This document shows, piece by piece, positions 13,901 through 19,759 of a DNA stretch of 19,759 nucleotides (the first letter of the stretch is position 1; each line of letters opens with the position of its first letter). The DNA lies in NCBI GenBank assembly GCA_030671005.1, contig DAOVAN010000015.1:1-19759 (forward strand). Direction: 5' to 3'. Below the pieces are notes generated by a model, which saw only the letters and a list, made by a program, of their open reading frames with translations, was not told the DNA's origin and did no database searches. A program made the translations under genes and the position numbers. The DNA is from Caldifarciminota bacterium (GTDB lineage Bacteria > Hydrothermota > Tepidihabitantia > SM23-42).

Positions 13901-15223
13901 ATGTCTTTATTATTCAGTATATCAGGATTACGTGGAATCGTTGATCGAGGGTTGAATTCAGAGGTCGTGTTCAAATACGCTCGATCTTTCGGAAAATTCT
14001 TAAAATCAGGGCGGGTTGTTATTGGCCGGGACACCCGTCAGTCAGGCAAAATCTATCGCAAGGCTGTAATTCGGGGATTGAGTGCCGCAGGACGGTCGGT
14101 CGTTGATCTGGGTATCGTGCCCACGCCCACAGTACTATTCATGGTCCGCAAACTCAAGGCCCGAGGCGGCATCGTCATAACGGGCAGCCACAATCCGATA
14201 CAGTGGAACGCTCTGAAGTTTGTTTCTTCGAAGGGTTTGTTCCTGACCGGAAGGGAATTCAAGAGTTTCAAGAGGTACATGGAGGCTGAAAGAGCATCCC
14301 GGAGTCAGAAAAAAGAGAAGGTCAAGGTATCCACATTAGGGCTGAAAGAACATATCGAGAAGACAATCACAACCCTGAAACCCCTCACTTCTCCTTTCCG
14401 CGTGGGTGTCGATGCGGGGAACGGTGCGGGGTCGGTTGGCTTACCCGAATTGCTTGAGGAAATGGGTTGTAAGGTGTTTCGGCTCAATTGCCGTTTTGCC
14501 ACAACCTTCCCTCGTAGACCAGAACCCACGAGGGAGAATATTGGTGCTCTCTGCCGCTTCATCAAGAGCTGCAAGTTGGATATCGGGTTTGCTTGCGATC
14601 CAGATTGCGACCGTCTCTCCATCGTGGACGAGAACGGTAAAGCGATTGGTGAGGAGAATACGTTAGTGCTGGCAACGGACTACGTCCTCGGCAAAAAGAA
14701 AGGCAAGGTAGTGACGAATTTGTCGACAACCGAACTCATGGATTACATCACCCAGAAGCACAGCAGCCGTCTGTACCGAACCAAGGTGGGCGAGGCCAAT
14801 GTGGTGTCAAGAATGAAGTCCTTAGGTGCAGTGATCGGTGGCGAAGGTAATGGTGGCGTAATATACCCGAAGGTCAATTTCACGCGCGATGCCATGGTCG
14901 GTGCCGCACTCATCGTGAAACTCCTTGCGGAGCGTGGCACGGCGATTTCTGAGGTCATTGATAGCTACCCTAAATACTACATGATCAAAAGGAAGTTGAT
15001 TATCGGCAAGGACAAATTTGAGGAGAAGAAAGAAGCGATCATTGATGCATTCAGAGGCAAGCTGGATTTTACCGATGGCTTGAAGATTATCGGTGATAAT
15101 TACTGGCTACACATCAGGCCTTCTCAGACTGAAAATCTGGTTAGGCTCATCGGTGAGTCGAGGGACAGAGTTCAGATTGAGAATTATATAAGCAAGGCAA
15201 AAAACATGTTGTATCGGGGCTAG
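13901..15223 (+). CDS. Phosphoglucomutase/phosphomannomutase (alpha-D-phosphohexomutase)
   Basis: 440 residues, the usual length for a cytosolic enzyme that moves phosphate between C1 and C6 (or N-acetyl) of a hexose. All four active-site elements are present: TGSHNP at 94-99 with phosphoserine S96, the metal loop DPDCDR at 233-238, the sugar-binding loop GEGNGG at 314-319, and the phosphate-binding RPSQTEN at 406-412. GEGNGGVIYP is the form seen in archaeal-type PMM/PGM enzymes, rather than the GEQSGH of GlmM, so the exact sugar (glucose, mannose or glucosamine) is open. The start is ATG 13901, where MSLLFSISGLRGIVD matches the family N-terminus. No ribosome binding site is present. It would supply activated sugars for surface polysaccharide. 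Confidence 0.93.
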   Translation: MSLLFSISGLRGIVDRGLNSEVVFKYARSFGKFLKSGRVVIGRDTRQSGKIYRKAVIRGLSAAGRSVVDLGIVPTPTVLFMVRKLKARGGIVITGSHNPIQWNALKFVSSKGLFLTGREFKSFKRYMEAERASRSQKKEKVKVSTLGLKEHIEKTITTLKPLTSPFRVGVDAGNGAGSVGLPELLEEMGCKVFRLNCRFATTFPRRPEPTRENIGALCRFIKSCKLDIGFACDPDCDRLSIVDENGKAIGEENTLVLATDYVLGKKKGKVVTNLSTTELMDYITQKHSSRLYRTKVGEANVVSRMKSLGAVIGGEGNGGVIYPKVNFTRDAMVGAALIVKLLAERGTAISEVIDSYPKYYMIKRKLIIGKDKFEEKKEAIIDAFRGKLDFTDGLKIIGDNYWLHIRPSQTENLVRLIGESRDRVQIENYISKAKNMLYRG

Positions 15224-15249
15224 AGTTTTCGGGCTATTGAATGTCAATA

Positions 15250-15281
15250 AAAAAGGGGGCAGCTATTGCTGCCCCCTTTTT
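15250..15281. terminator. Bidirectional intrinsic terminator
   Basis: A perfect 14-bp stem (AAAAAGGGGGCAGC, 15250-15263, with GCTGCCCCCTTTTT, 15268-15281) and a 4-nt loop. T-runs follow on both strands. It ends the phosphohexomutase gene on plus and the large secreted protein on minus. Confidence 0.95.
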
Positions 15282-15302
15282 GCGTTTAATGAATTTATCT
15301 GA

Positions 15303-17153
15303 TTAGCGCACGACGATCAGTTTCTTTGTCGCAGTCTGATTCTCACCCTGTAATCTGTAGAAGTAAATTCCGCTGGCGACTTCTTTTCCACGTGCATCGC
15401 GGCTATCCCAGATGACCCGGTGAGTTCCCGCCTCAGCATTCTGGTCGACCAGTGTTCGAACGAGTTGTCCTGAAATATCGTATATCCTGAGTGATACTCG
15501 TTGCGCGGTTGGCAGCTGATATTCAATCACGCCGTTTTTCTTAACCGGATTGGGCGCGACCTGTGCAAGGTTGAAGACTGAGAATGGCTTGTTCGTATTC
15601 TCGTCAATGCCCGGCGCGTCCAGGGGAATGACTTTCAGCCTCATTAGGAAGTCTCCGCCGCCCTCGGGTGTCCAGGCATTGGCGATGAAGTTCCACATGT
15701 TTGCGGGGTGGTCGAGTATGGCATCACGCAGGAGTCCTACCGAGTCCATTGGCCCAATGATATAGCCAACAAACATTCCAAATGGATTAGCCGAGGTAAT
15801 GTTAAGTGGGTCAAGATCAATGGTTGACCACTCATACCCGGGCGATATGAATCCGGCAATGGAATCGACGAACGCCCCGGGTGCTGCAGGACTTCCCTCA
15901 TAGACGCGTATGTCGACCTCTCCTGGTCCTTCGAACAGGAACTTCACCTGGTGTAGTTGTCCGCTGTCTATGCCGACATCGCTGAACTGGAACCGCGTGA
16001 AGCAGCCATCTCCTGGATCTACGACAAGTGGCGCGAAATTGGGCTGATTATCGTCATAGATGATGGTACGGGCATTTGTCACCTCGAAATTGATGAGTGC
16101 GGTCTGTCCCCAGTTCCCGGCCATGTCTGCCGCCCGGATCTGATACCAGACATCAGTGTGCCAGCTCTGGGACGGAATGTCTGCCTCATAAGTGTCTGGA
16201 GTGGTAAGCGTCATGTTGACATCGACTACTGGCCCGTTTTCGATTTCGTAATGGAGTATTATGGAATCCGGGTCTACACCGGAACCAGGGTCGGTGATCG
16301 TCGCGGTTATTGTGTAGTTGCTGACTGTGTCCGCAGTGTCAGGTAATGGAGTGTGCACAATGATTGGTGGCTGCAAGTCAGGTGGTGGTGTATCCGCGAT
16401 ACGGAAATCATCGACAAAGAAGCCCTGCCCGCCAGAGAGCGCATCATATGCAAAGTTAACACGTACTTGGATCTGATTACCGGCTGAAACATATCCGAGA
16501 GCCATCAAATCCTGCGAGCTAACATTGATCCAGTCCGGATTGGTTGTGTAACAGTATGCCCATTTGGTCAGCAATTGTCCGGTATTGGCTAATGGTGAGT
16601 CATACGTGGGATCAAGATGACCCACCGCGTTCGAATCGACCTGTAGCCAGGTGACTCCACCGTTCGGTGAGATCTCTACTATTGCACCATCAAAATTCGT
16701 TGCGGCACCTTCAAGATCAGCCCAGTAGCTGAAAGATATGTAGAGGGCTGGCCAGCCAGTGATGTCAATCGTCGGTGAGGCTACCCAGGTAAGGTAACCA
16801 GGATTGGCTCCGGGAGATGGATACAGAGCTAGATCAGTTGCCGGATGCCCAGGATATTGGTACCCTGCCCATGCTGGTGCTTGTGGACCATATTGGTCAG
16901 TAGTATCTCTTATAGCCCATAAACCCGAAGCCGCGTCACCACCGGTTGTCCACGGGGCGATATTAGACCTTTCAAAACTGTCCACAAATTCCTGGCGCAT
17001 TGGGTAGATAACAGGGGTAGATTCAGGGGTTGATTCCAGACGGAAAATACGTGTCGAGGGTTGCTGATTTTCGACTTCCGTGGCACTTCCGACGGCCACC
17101 AGGAGTAGCATGGCTACGAATACTAATGAATACTTGACCTTTTTGTTAATCAT
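15303..17153 (-). CDS. Large secreted surface protein with FlgD-like sorting tail
   Basis: 616 residues. The signal peptide is MINKKVKYSLVFVAMLLLVA with cleavage likely near VGSA. After it comes a beta-rich, MAM/jelly-roll-like region (about 55-265) beginning FVDSFERSNIAPW and ending FFVDDFRIADTPPP. This looks like a carbohydrate- or peptidase-associated C-terminal module. Then an Ig-like bacterial region (PPIIVHTPLPDTADT to AADMAGNWGQ, about 270-370), another beta domain, and a 93-residue tail (524-616) with APNP, SLRIYDISGQLVRTL, AGTHRVIWD and ASGIYFYRL. That tail is the FlgD-like/Por-secretion-like domain common in FCB bacteria and candidate phyla. No catalytic motif is visible. The start ATG 17151-17153 has GAGGAGG 7 nt upstream; an in-frame ATG at 17186 lacks one. 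Confidence 0.85.
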   Translation of the reverse strand: MINKKVKYSLVFVAMLLLVAVGSATEVENQQPSTRIFRLESTPESTPVIYPMRQEFVDSFERSNIAPWTTGGDAASGLWAIRDTTDQYGPQAPAWAGYQYPGHPATDLALYPSPGANPGYLTWVASPTIDITGWPALYISFSYWADLEGAATNFDGAIVEISPNGGVTWLQVDSNAVGHLDPTYDSPLANTGQLLTKWAYCYTTNPDWINVSSQDLMALGYVSAGNQIQVRVNFAYDALSGGQGFFVDDFRIADTPPPDLQPPIIVHTPLPDTADTVSNYTITATITDPGSGVDPDSIILHYEIENGPVVDVNMTLTTPDTYEADIPSQSWHTDVWYQIRAADMAGNWGQTALINFEVTNARTIIYDDNQPNFAPLVVDPGDGCFTRFQFSDVGIDSGQLHQVKFLFEGPGEVDIRVYEGSPAAPGAFVDSIAGFISPGYEWSTIDLDPLNITSANPFGMFVGYIIGPMDSVGLLRDAILDHPANMWNFIANAWTPEGGGDFLMRLKVIPLDAPGIDENTNKPFSVFNLAQVAPNPVKKNGVIEYQLPTAQRVSLRIYDISGQLVRTLVDQNAEAGTHRVIWDSRDARGKEVASGIYFYRLQGENQTATKKLIVVR

Positions 17154-17173
17154 CGAAACCTCCTCTGTGGTTA

Positions 17174-17234
17174 TTGTATTACTCAAATATGATGCCCTCT
17201 TTTTAAGGTCCCTTAGGATTTCTTGTATTACTCA
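17174..17234. repeat. Duplicated 12-mer in the leader of the secreted-protein gene
   Basis: On the minus strand TGAGTAATACAA occurs at 17174-17185 and again at 17223-17234, 49 bp apart, inside the roughly 135-nt untranslated leader of the gene ending at 15303. CCTTAG and CTAAGG segments nearby could pair. The 314 bp between the two divergent genes (17154-17467) hold this leader and two divergent promoters, no gene. Confidence 0.45.
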
Positions 17235-17296
17235 CCCCCTTTCAATCTAAGGAAAGGACATCAACCTGTGTTTAGACCTTTAATACATCTGATACT

Positions 17297-17325
17297 ATTC
17301 TATTTATATCTGTCGCCCGTGTCAA
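17297..17325 (-). promoter_or_regulatory. Promoter of the large secreted protein
   Basis: On the minus strand TTGACA (17320-17325), a 17-bp spacer and TAGAAT (17297-17302). This is the only promoter in the window read here with 17 rather than 16 bp. Its leader is about 135 nt long. Confidence 0.55.
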
Positions 17326-17411
17326 CTGTTTTCTGAAATCAGTCAAGCATAGCCAGTAATGTCTGTATTTGTGTATGGATATGTGCAGGATGGGTTGAAC
17401 CATACATTGTC

Positions 17412-17439
17412 TTGACTTTTTACAGCCAAAACATAGAAT
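17412..17439 (+). promoter_or_regulatory. Promoter of the WG-repeat protein
   Basis: TTGACT (17412-17417), a 16-bp spacer and TAGAAT (17434-17439). AAAGGAG follows and then the ATG at 17468. Confidence 0.6.
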
Positions 17440-17467
17440 TGACTAACACCAAAAGGAGTGATGATTG

Positions 17468-18583
17468 ATGAAATTCAAGAATATGATTCTGATCCTAGTT
17501 TTTTCGCTCGGCACCCTGGCTAGAGGCAGTGAATCAGTGACGGTTGATGCAGCTGGTCTCATCCCGGTTTCCAGGGATGGCAAATGGGGTTACATAGATA
17601 CGGCGGGAAGACTGGTCATAGATCTGCGCTTTGATGAGGCCGAATTTTTCTCCGGAGATTTGGCAGGAGTCAAGATAAACGACAACTGGGGCTATATAGA
17701 CAAAACCGGAAACGTTGTCATCGAACCACAATATGATTTCGTACATTCTTTCAGCGAGGGACTCGCCTTGGTGTGGATTGGGGGTAAGCATGGCAAGGTA
17801 GGTTGGGTCGGTGGCGATTACCAGTACATTAATACGAAGGGAAACGTGGTGATTGATACTGATTTTGATCTTGCGGATGATTTTGTAGAAGGCATGGCTC
17901 GCATCTGGATAGAAGGTAAATGCGGGTACATGAATAGGACAGGTGATATCGTGATCGAACCTCAATATACGTTCAGCGGTAATTTCTCGGAAGGACTCGC
18001 CAGCATCTGGATCGGTGAAGCGTACACGGCAGACGAACTGATTGAGGACGAAATAGCTATGTACTATGATGAGTATGATTCGGTTTTTATATCATATGAT
18101 GGGGAGGAGATCGATTGGCCGGTCGGTGCGTTTGGCTTCATCGATAGAACAGGCAAGACCAAGATCGAACCCGGGTTTTACCATGCGGGGAGTTTCTCTG
18201 AAGGTGTGGCAAATGCAAGGATTGCAGAAAAATGGGGTTACATCGATAAGACTGGAGATTTCGTTATTGCAGCAGGTTATGACGAGGCACTGCCATTCTC
18301 TGGAGGTCTGGCTCAGGTAAGGATCATGGATAAATGGGGTTACATTGACAAGGCCGGGGAAATGGTAATCGAAGAGCAGTACCGAGCGTGCGGCCCTTTT
18401 GTGGAAGGATACGCAAGGGTCAAAACTGATAAAGGCTGGGGTTACATTGACAAGGCGGGTAAGGTTATTATTGAAACCAGGTATGACTGGGCAGATGATG
18501 TGCGGGAAGGCCTGATGCATGTGCGAAAAAGTAAGGACTGGTATTATATCGATGGCAGAGGAAAGGTCGTGTGGCCGAGATAG
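17468..18583 (+). CDS. Secreted WG-repeat protein
   Basis: 371 residues: a signal peptide (MKFKNMILILVFSLGTLARG) and then eight WG repeats and a ninth half-repeat. The unit (WGYIDKTGxVVIEPQYD-xx-x-FSEGLAxV) has a 34-residue period. W40, W74, W256, W290 and W324 mark the clean copies; copies near 119, 152 and 222 have lost the WG pair (QYI, CGY, FGF). Two insertions break the period: a Gly-rich loop at about 105-117 and an acidic, Tyr-rich segment at about 183-219. The last three full copies are almost alike, also as DNA (18233, 18335, 18437, 102 bp apart), suggesting recent duplication. WG repeats are thought to form beta-propeller-like or solenoid surfaces for binding; the partner is unknown. 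Start ATG 17468 (9 nt after AAGGAG) is preferred over TTG 17465. Confidence 0.9.
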   Translation: MKFKNMILILVFSLGTLARGSESVTVDAAGLIPVSRDGKWGYIDTAGRLVIDLRFDEAEFFSGDLAGVKINDNWGYIDKTGNVVIEPQYDFVHSFSEGLALVWIGGKHGKVGWVGGDYQYINTKGNVVIDTDFDLADDFVEGMARIWIEGKCGYMNRTGDIVIEPQYTFSGNFSEGLASIWIGEAYTADELIEDEIAMYYDEYDSVFISYDGEEIDWPVGAFGFIDRTGKTKIEPGFYHAGSFSEGVANARIAEKWGYIDKTGDFVIAAGYDEALPFSGGLAQVRIMDKWGYIDKAGEMVIEEQYRACGPFVEGYARVKTDKGWGYIDKAGKVIIETRYDWADDVREGLMHVRKSKDWYYIDGRGKVVWPR

Positions 18584-18599
18584 GGTGTATGAGCACCCT
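18582..18599 (+). terminator. Short hairpin after the WG-repeat gene
   Basis: AGGGTG (18582-18587) pairs with CACCCT (18594-18599) around a 6-nt loop directly at the stop codon. No T-run follows, so it is a doubtful terminator. The rest of the 180-bp gap to the lipoprotein gene holds only the promoter at 18698-18725. Confidence 0.25.
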
Positions 18600-18697
18600 T
18601 GTCCTGACAGACCTTAATGTGGGTTCTATTCCTTAATATACGATGCGTTAGTAATAAAGACAACATAATGGTCTTTCAAAGTGACCGCCTTTGGTGC

Positions 18698-18725
18698 TTG
18701 ACATGCTCTTGGTGTTGGTTACAAT
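18698..18725 (+). promoter_or_regulatory. Promoter of the small lipoprotein
   Basis: TTGACA (18698-18703), a 16-bp spacer and TACAAT (18720-18725), followed by AAGGAGG and the ATG at 18764. Confidence 0.7.
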
Positions 18726-18763
18726 AAGCTAGCAAAAGGAGTTGATAAAGGAAAGGAGGATTC

Positions 18764-19204
18764 ATGAAGACAATGCTGTTGTTGTTATTAAGCTTAATCC
18801 TGGTGGTATCAGTATCGTGCGGCGGGGATGATAATGGTACAACGCCGACGCCAACGACCGGGACGATATCTGGTACATTGAGTCTGCAAGCGGGCGTGAG
18901 TGGTAACTTAGACAATGCTAGAGTGGCTATCTATGCAAGCTATGACGATTGGCTCAATGATAGGGTGTTGTTGTTCACGGCCGCGAGTGGTGGTACAAAT
19001 GCTACGTACTCACTGGGTAGTGTTACCCCTGGTACGTATTATCTTGATGCGTGGAAGGATGTGAACAATAATGGACTGTTTGACAGCGGTGATCTTTTCG
19101 GCTGGTACGGTACAGGACAATATCCTTCTCCGACTCTGAGTCCGTTCAGTGTATCGGCTGGTCAGACAGCTACGATCAATGTTACCTGTATAATATTGCC
19201 GTAA
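18764..19204 (+). CDS. Small lipoprotein with beta-sandwich and Ca-loop-like motif
   Basis: 146 residues. A hydrophobic signal (MKTMLLLLLSLILVVSVSC) ends at a lipobox with cysteine 19; GGDDNG and a PTPTTG linker follow, typical of outer-surface lipoproteins. The mature part from residue 33 (GTISGTLSL to LGSVTPGTYYLDAWKD) looks like a prealbumin/carboxypeptidase-regulatory beta-sandwich. DVNNNGLFDSGD (99-110) resembles an EF-hand or dockerin-type calcium loop. No enzyme motif is visible; a structural or binding role at the surface is likely. AAGGAGG stands 5 nt before the ATG and a strong terminator follows at 19230, so it is a single-gene unit. Confidence 0.85.
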   Translation: MKTMLLLLLSLILVVSVSCGGDDNGTTPTPTTGTISGTLSLQAGVSGNLDNARVAIYASYDDWLNDRVLLFTAASGGTNATYSLGSVTPGTYYLDAWKDVNNNGLFDSGDLFGWYGTGQYPSPTLSPFSVSAGQTATINVTCIILP

Positions 19205-19229
19205 CACCCGATTCATCCAGATAGAATTG

Positions 19230-19260
19230 AAGGAGAGGTCTCGTGCCTCTCCTTTTTTTT
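19230..19260 (+). terminator. Intrinsic terminator of the lipoprotein gene
   Basis: AAGGAGAGG (19230-19238) pairs with CCTCTCCTT (19246-19254), 7-nt loop, followed by a T-run to 19260. Confidence 0.93.
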
Positions 19261-19269
19261 GTGTGTGTG

Positions 19270-19297
19270 AAAAAAAGGGCCGGCATTGCCGGCCCTT
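19270..19297 (-). terminator. Intrinsic terminator of hsp20
   Basis: On the minus strand AAGGGCCGGC and GCCGGCCCTT form a 10-bp stem with a 3-nt loop, followed by a run of seven T (19276-19270). It faces the plus-strand terminator just beside it. Confidence 0.93.
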
Positions 19298-19311
19298 GAG
19301 AGGTTATAGAC

Positions 19312-19758
19312 TTACTTTATTTCGACGTCGATCCGCTTCGGTTTCATCGATTCTGGTTTCGGTAGAGTAATATTGAGCACACCGTCTTTGTAAGAAGCCT
19401 TGACCTTGTCCGCATCAACCTCAGAAGGAAGTCTGATAATACGTTCGAATTTACCATAGGAGCGCTCGATCCGGTGAAAAGTCTTCTCTTTCGTTTCATT
19501 CTCCTGCTTGCGTTCGCCAGATATCTTCAGCAAGTCTTCTTTAACCGATACCTTTATGTCGTCTTTGTTCATTCCAGGAATCTCTGCTCGCACCATTAGA
19601 TTGCCGTTGTTTTCCTCGATATCTATTGCCGGTTGCCAGAATTCGTCCATGGTTTGTGGCTGTCTGCCAAAAAATGTGTCGAATAGACGGTCCACATCGT
19701 CTCTCATGGTTACTAACTCTCTAAATGGCTCCCAAAGTGTTAGTTTCTTTTCTTTCAT
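19312..19758 (-). CDS. Small heat-shock protein Hsp20 (alpha-crystallin family)
   Basis: 148 residues, the normal size of bacterial small heat-shock proteins, which hold unfolding proteins in large oligomers in the cytoplasm. The N-terminal arm (LWEPFRELVTMRDDVDRLFD) is typical of this family. The alpha-crystallin domain runs from about 42 to 132, with DIEENNGNLMVRAEIPGMNK, then RSYGKFERIIRLPSEVD and the closing GVLNITLPKPE motif. The tail RIDVEIK has the I-x-V motif used to dock between dimers. ATG 19756-19758 lies at the right edge, so the ribosome binding site and promoter are out of view and a longer start cannot be ruled out. Confidence 0.95.
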   Translation of the reverse strand: MKEKKLTLWEPFRELVTMRDDVDRLFDTFFGRQPQTMDEFWQPAIDIEENNGNLMVRAEIPGMNKDDIKVSVKEDLLKISGERKQENETKEKTFHRIERSYGKFERIIRLPSEVDADKVKASYKDGVLNITLPKPESMKPKRIDVEIK

Positions 19759-19759
19759 G

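Noticed and set aside
15957..16346. 129-codon plus-strand frame opposite the large secreted protein
   Set aside because: Antisense shadow; no ribosome binding site or promoter, and the minus-strand protein is clearly real.
1..19759. tRNA or rRNA genes, transposases, phage genes, toxin-antitoxin pairs or defence genes
   Set aside because: Looked for on both strands by eye; none seen.

Overview
This is a bacterial chromosomal segment of moderate GC. Housekeeping genes (truD, pnp, rpsO, ribD, ribE, hypE, a phosphohexomutase, hsp20) are interspersed with exported proteins of unknown role. The large secreted protein at 15303-17153 ends in a FlgD-like/'Por secretion'-type tail (APNP, GQLVRTL, ASGIYFYRL motifs). 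That tail is typical of FCB-group bacteria and of candidate phyla such as WOR-3. The phylum assignment is an inference from this tail, the WG-repeat protein and the general style of the genes; no rRNA gene is present to settle it.

Layout. 1-4135 (minus): an rpsO-pnp-M16 peptidase block, the same order of families as around B. subtilis rpsO-pnpA-mlpA. It is followed by a promoter, a 40-codon stub of a B12-binding radical SAM gene, and the 5' part of truD, which runs off the left edge. 4136-7769 (plus): a saccharopine dehydrogenase-family oxidoreductase, a VOC (glyoxalase-fold) gene broken by an out-of-frame internal deletion, and a multi-pass membrane protein of unknown function. 7806-11726 (minus): ribE and ribD (overlapping), a 5-copy 17-bp tandem repeat, hypE, a large imperfect inverted repeat, and a FemAB/GNAT-like acyltransferase. 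11882-15223 (plus): a 93-aa membrane protein, an acyltransferase-type membrane protein, a 100-aa secreted protein built of three 21-residue repeats, and a phosphoglucomutase/phosphomannomutase. 15303-17153 (minus): the large secreted protein. 17468-19204 (plus): a secreted WG-repeat protein and a small lipoprotein. 19312-19758 (minus): an Hsp20 chaperone.

Regulation. Eleven sigma70-like promoters can be read directly. Ten of them have exactly 16 bp between a TTGACA-like and a TATAAT-like hexamer. At the radical SAM stub and the phosphohexomutase the -10 box ends only 5 nt before the ATG, so these transcripts are predicted to be leaderless; the FemAB-like gene and ribD have nearly leaderless arrangements. 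The secreted-protein, rpsO and oxidoreductase genes instead have clear Shine-Dalgarno sites. Strong intrinsic terminators lie at 15250-15281 (bidirectional), 19230-19260 and 19270-19297.

I see no defence locus, prophage, transposase, CRISPR array or tRNA/rRNA gene. The most unusual items are the tandem repeat whose copies covary as GNA mini-hairpins, the uniform 16-bp promoter spacing with leaderless starts, two gene remnants made by deletion, the triple-repeat secreted protein, and the long inverted repeat upstream of hypE.
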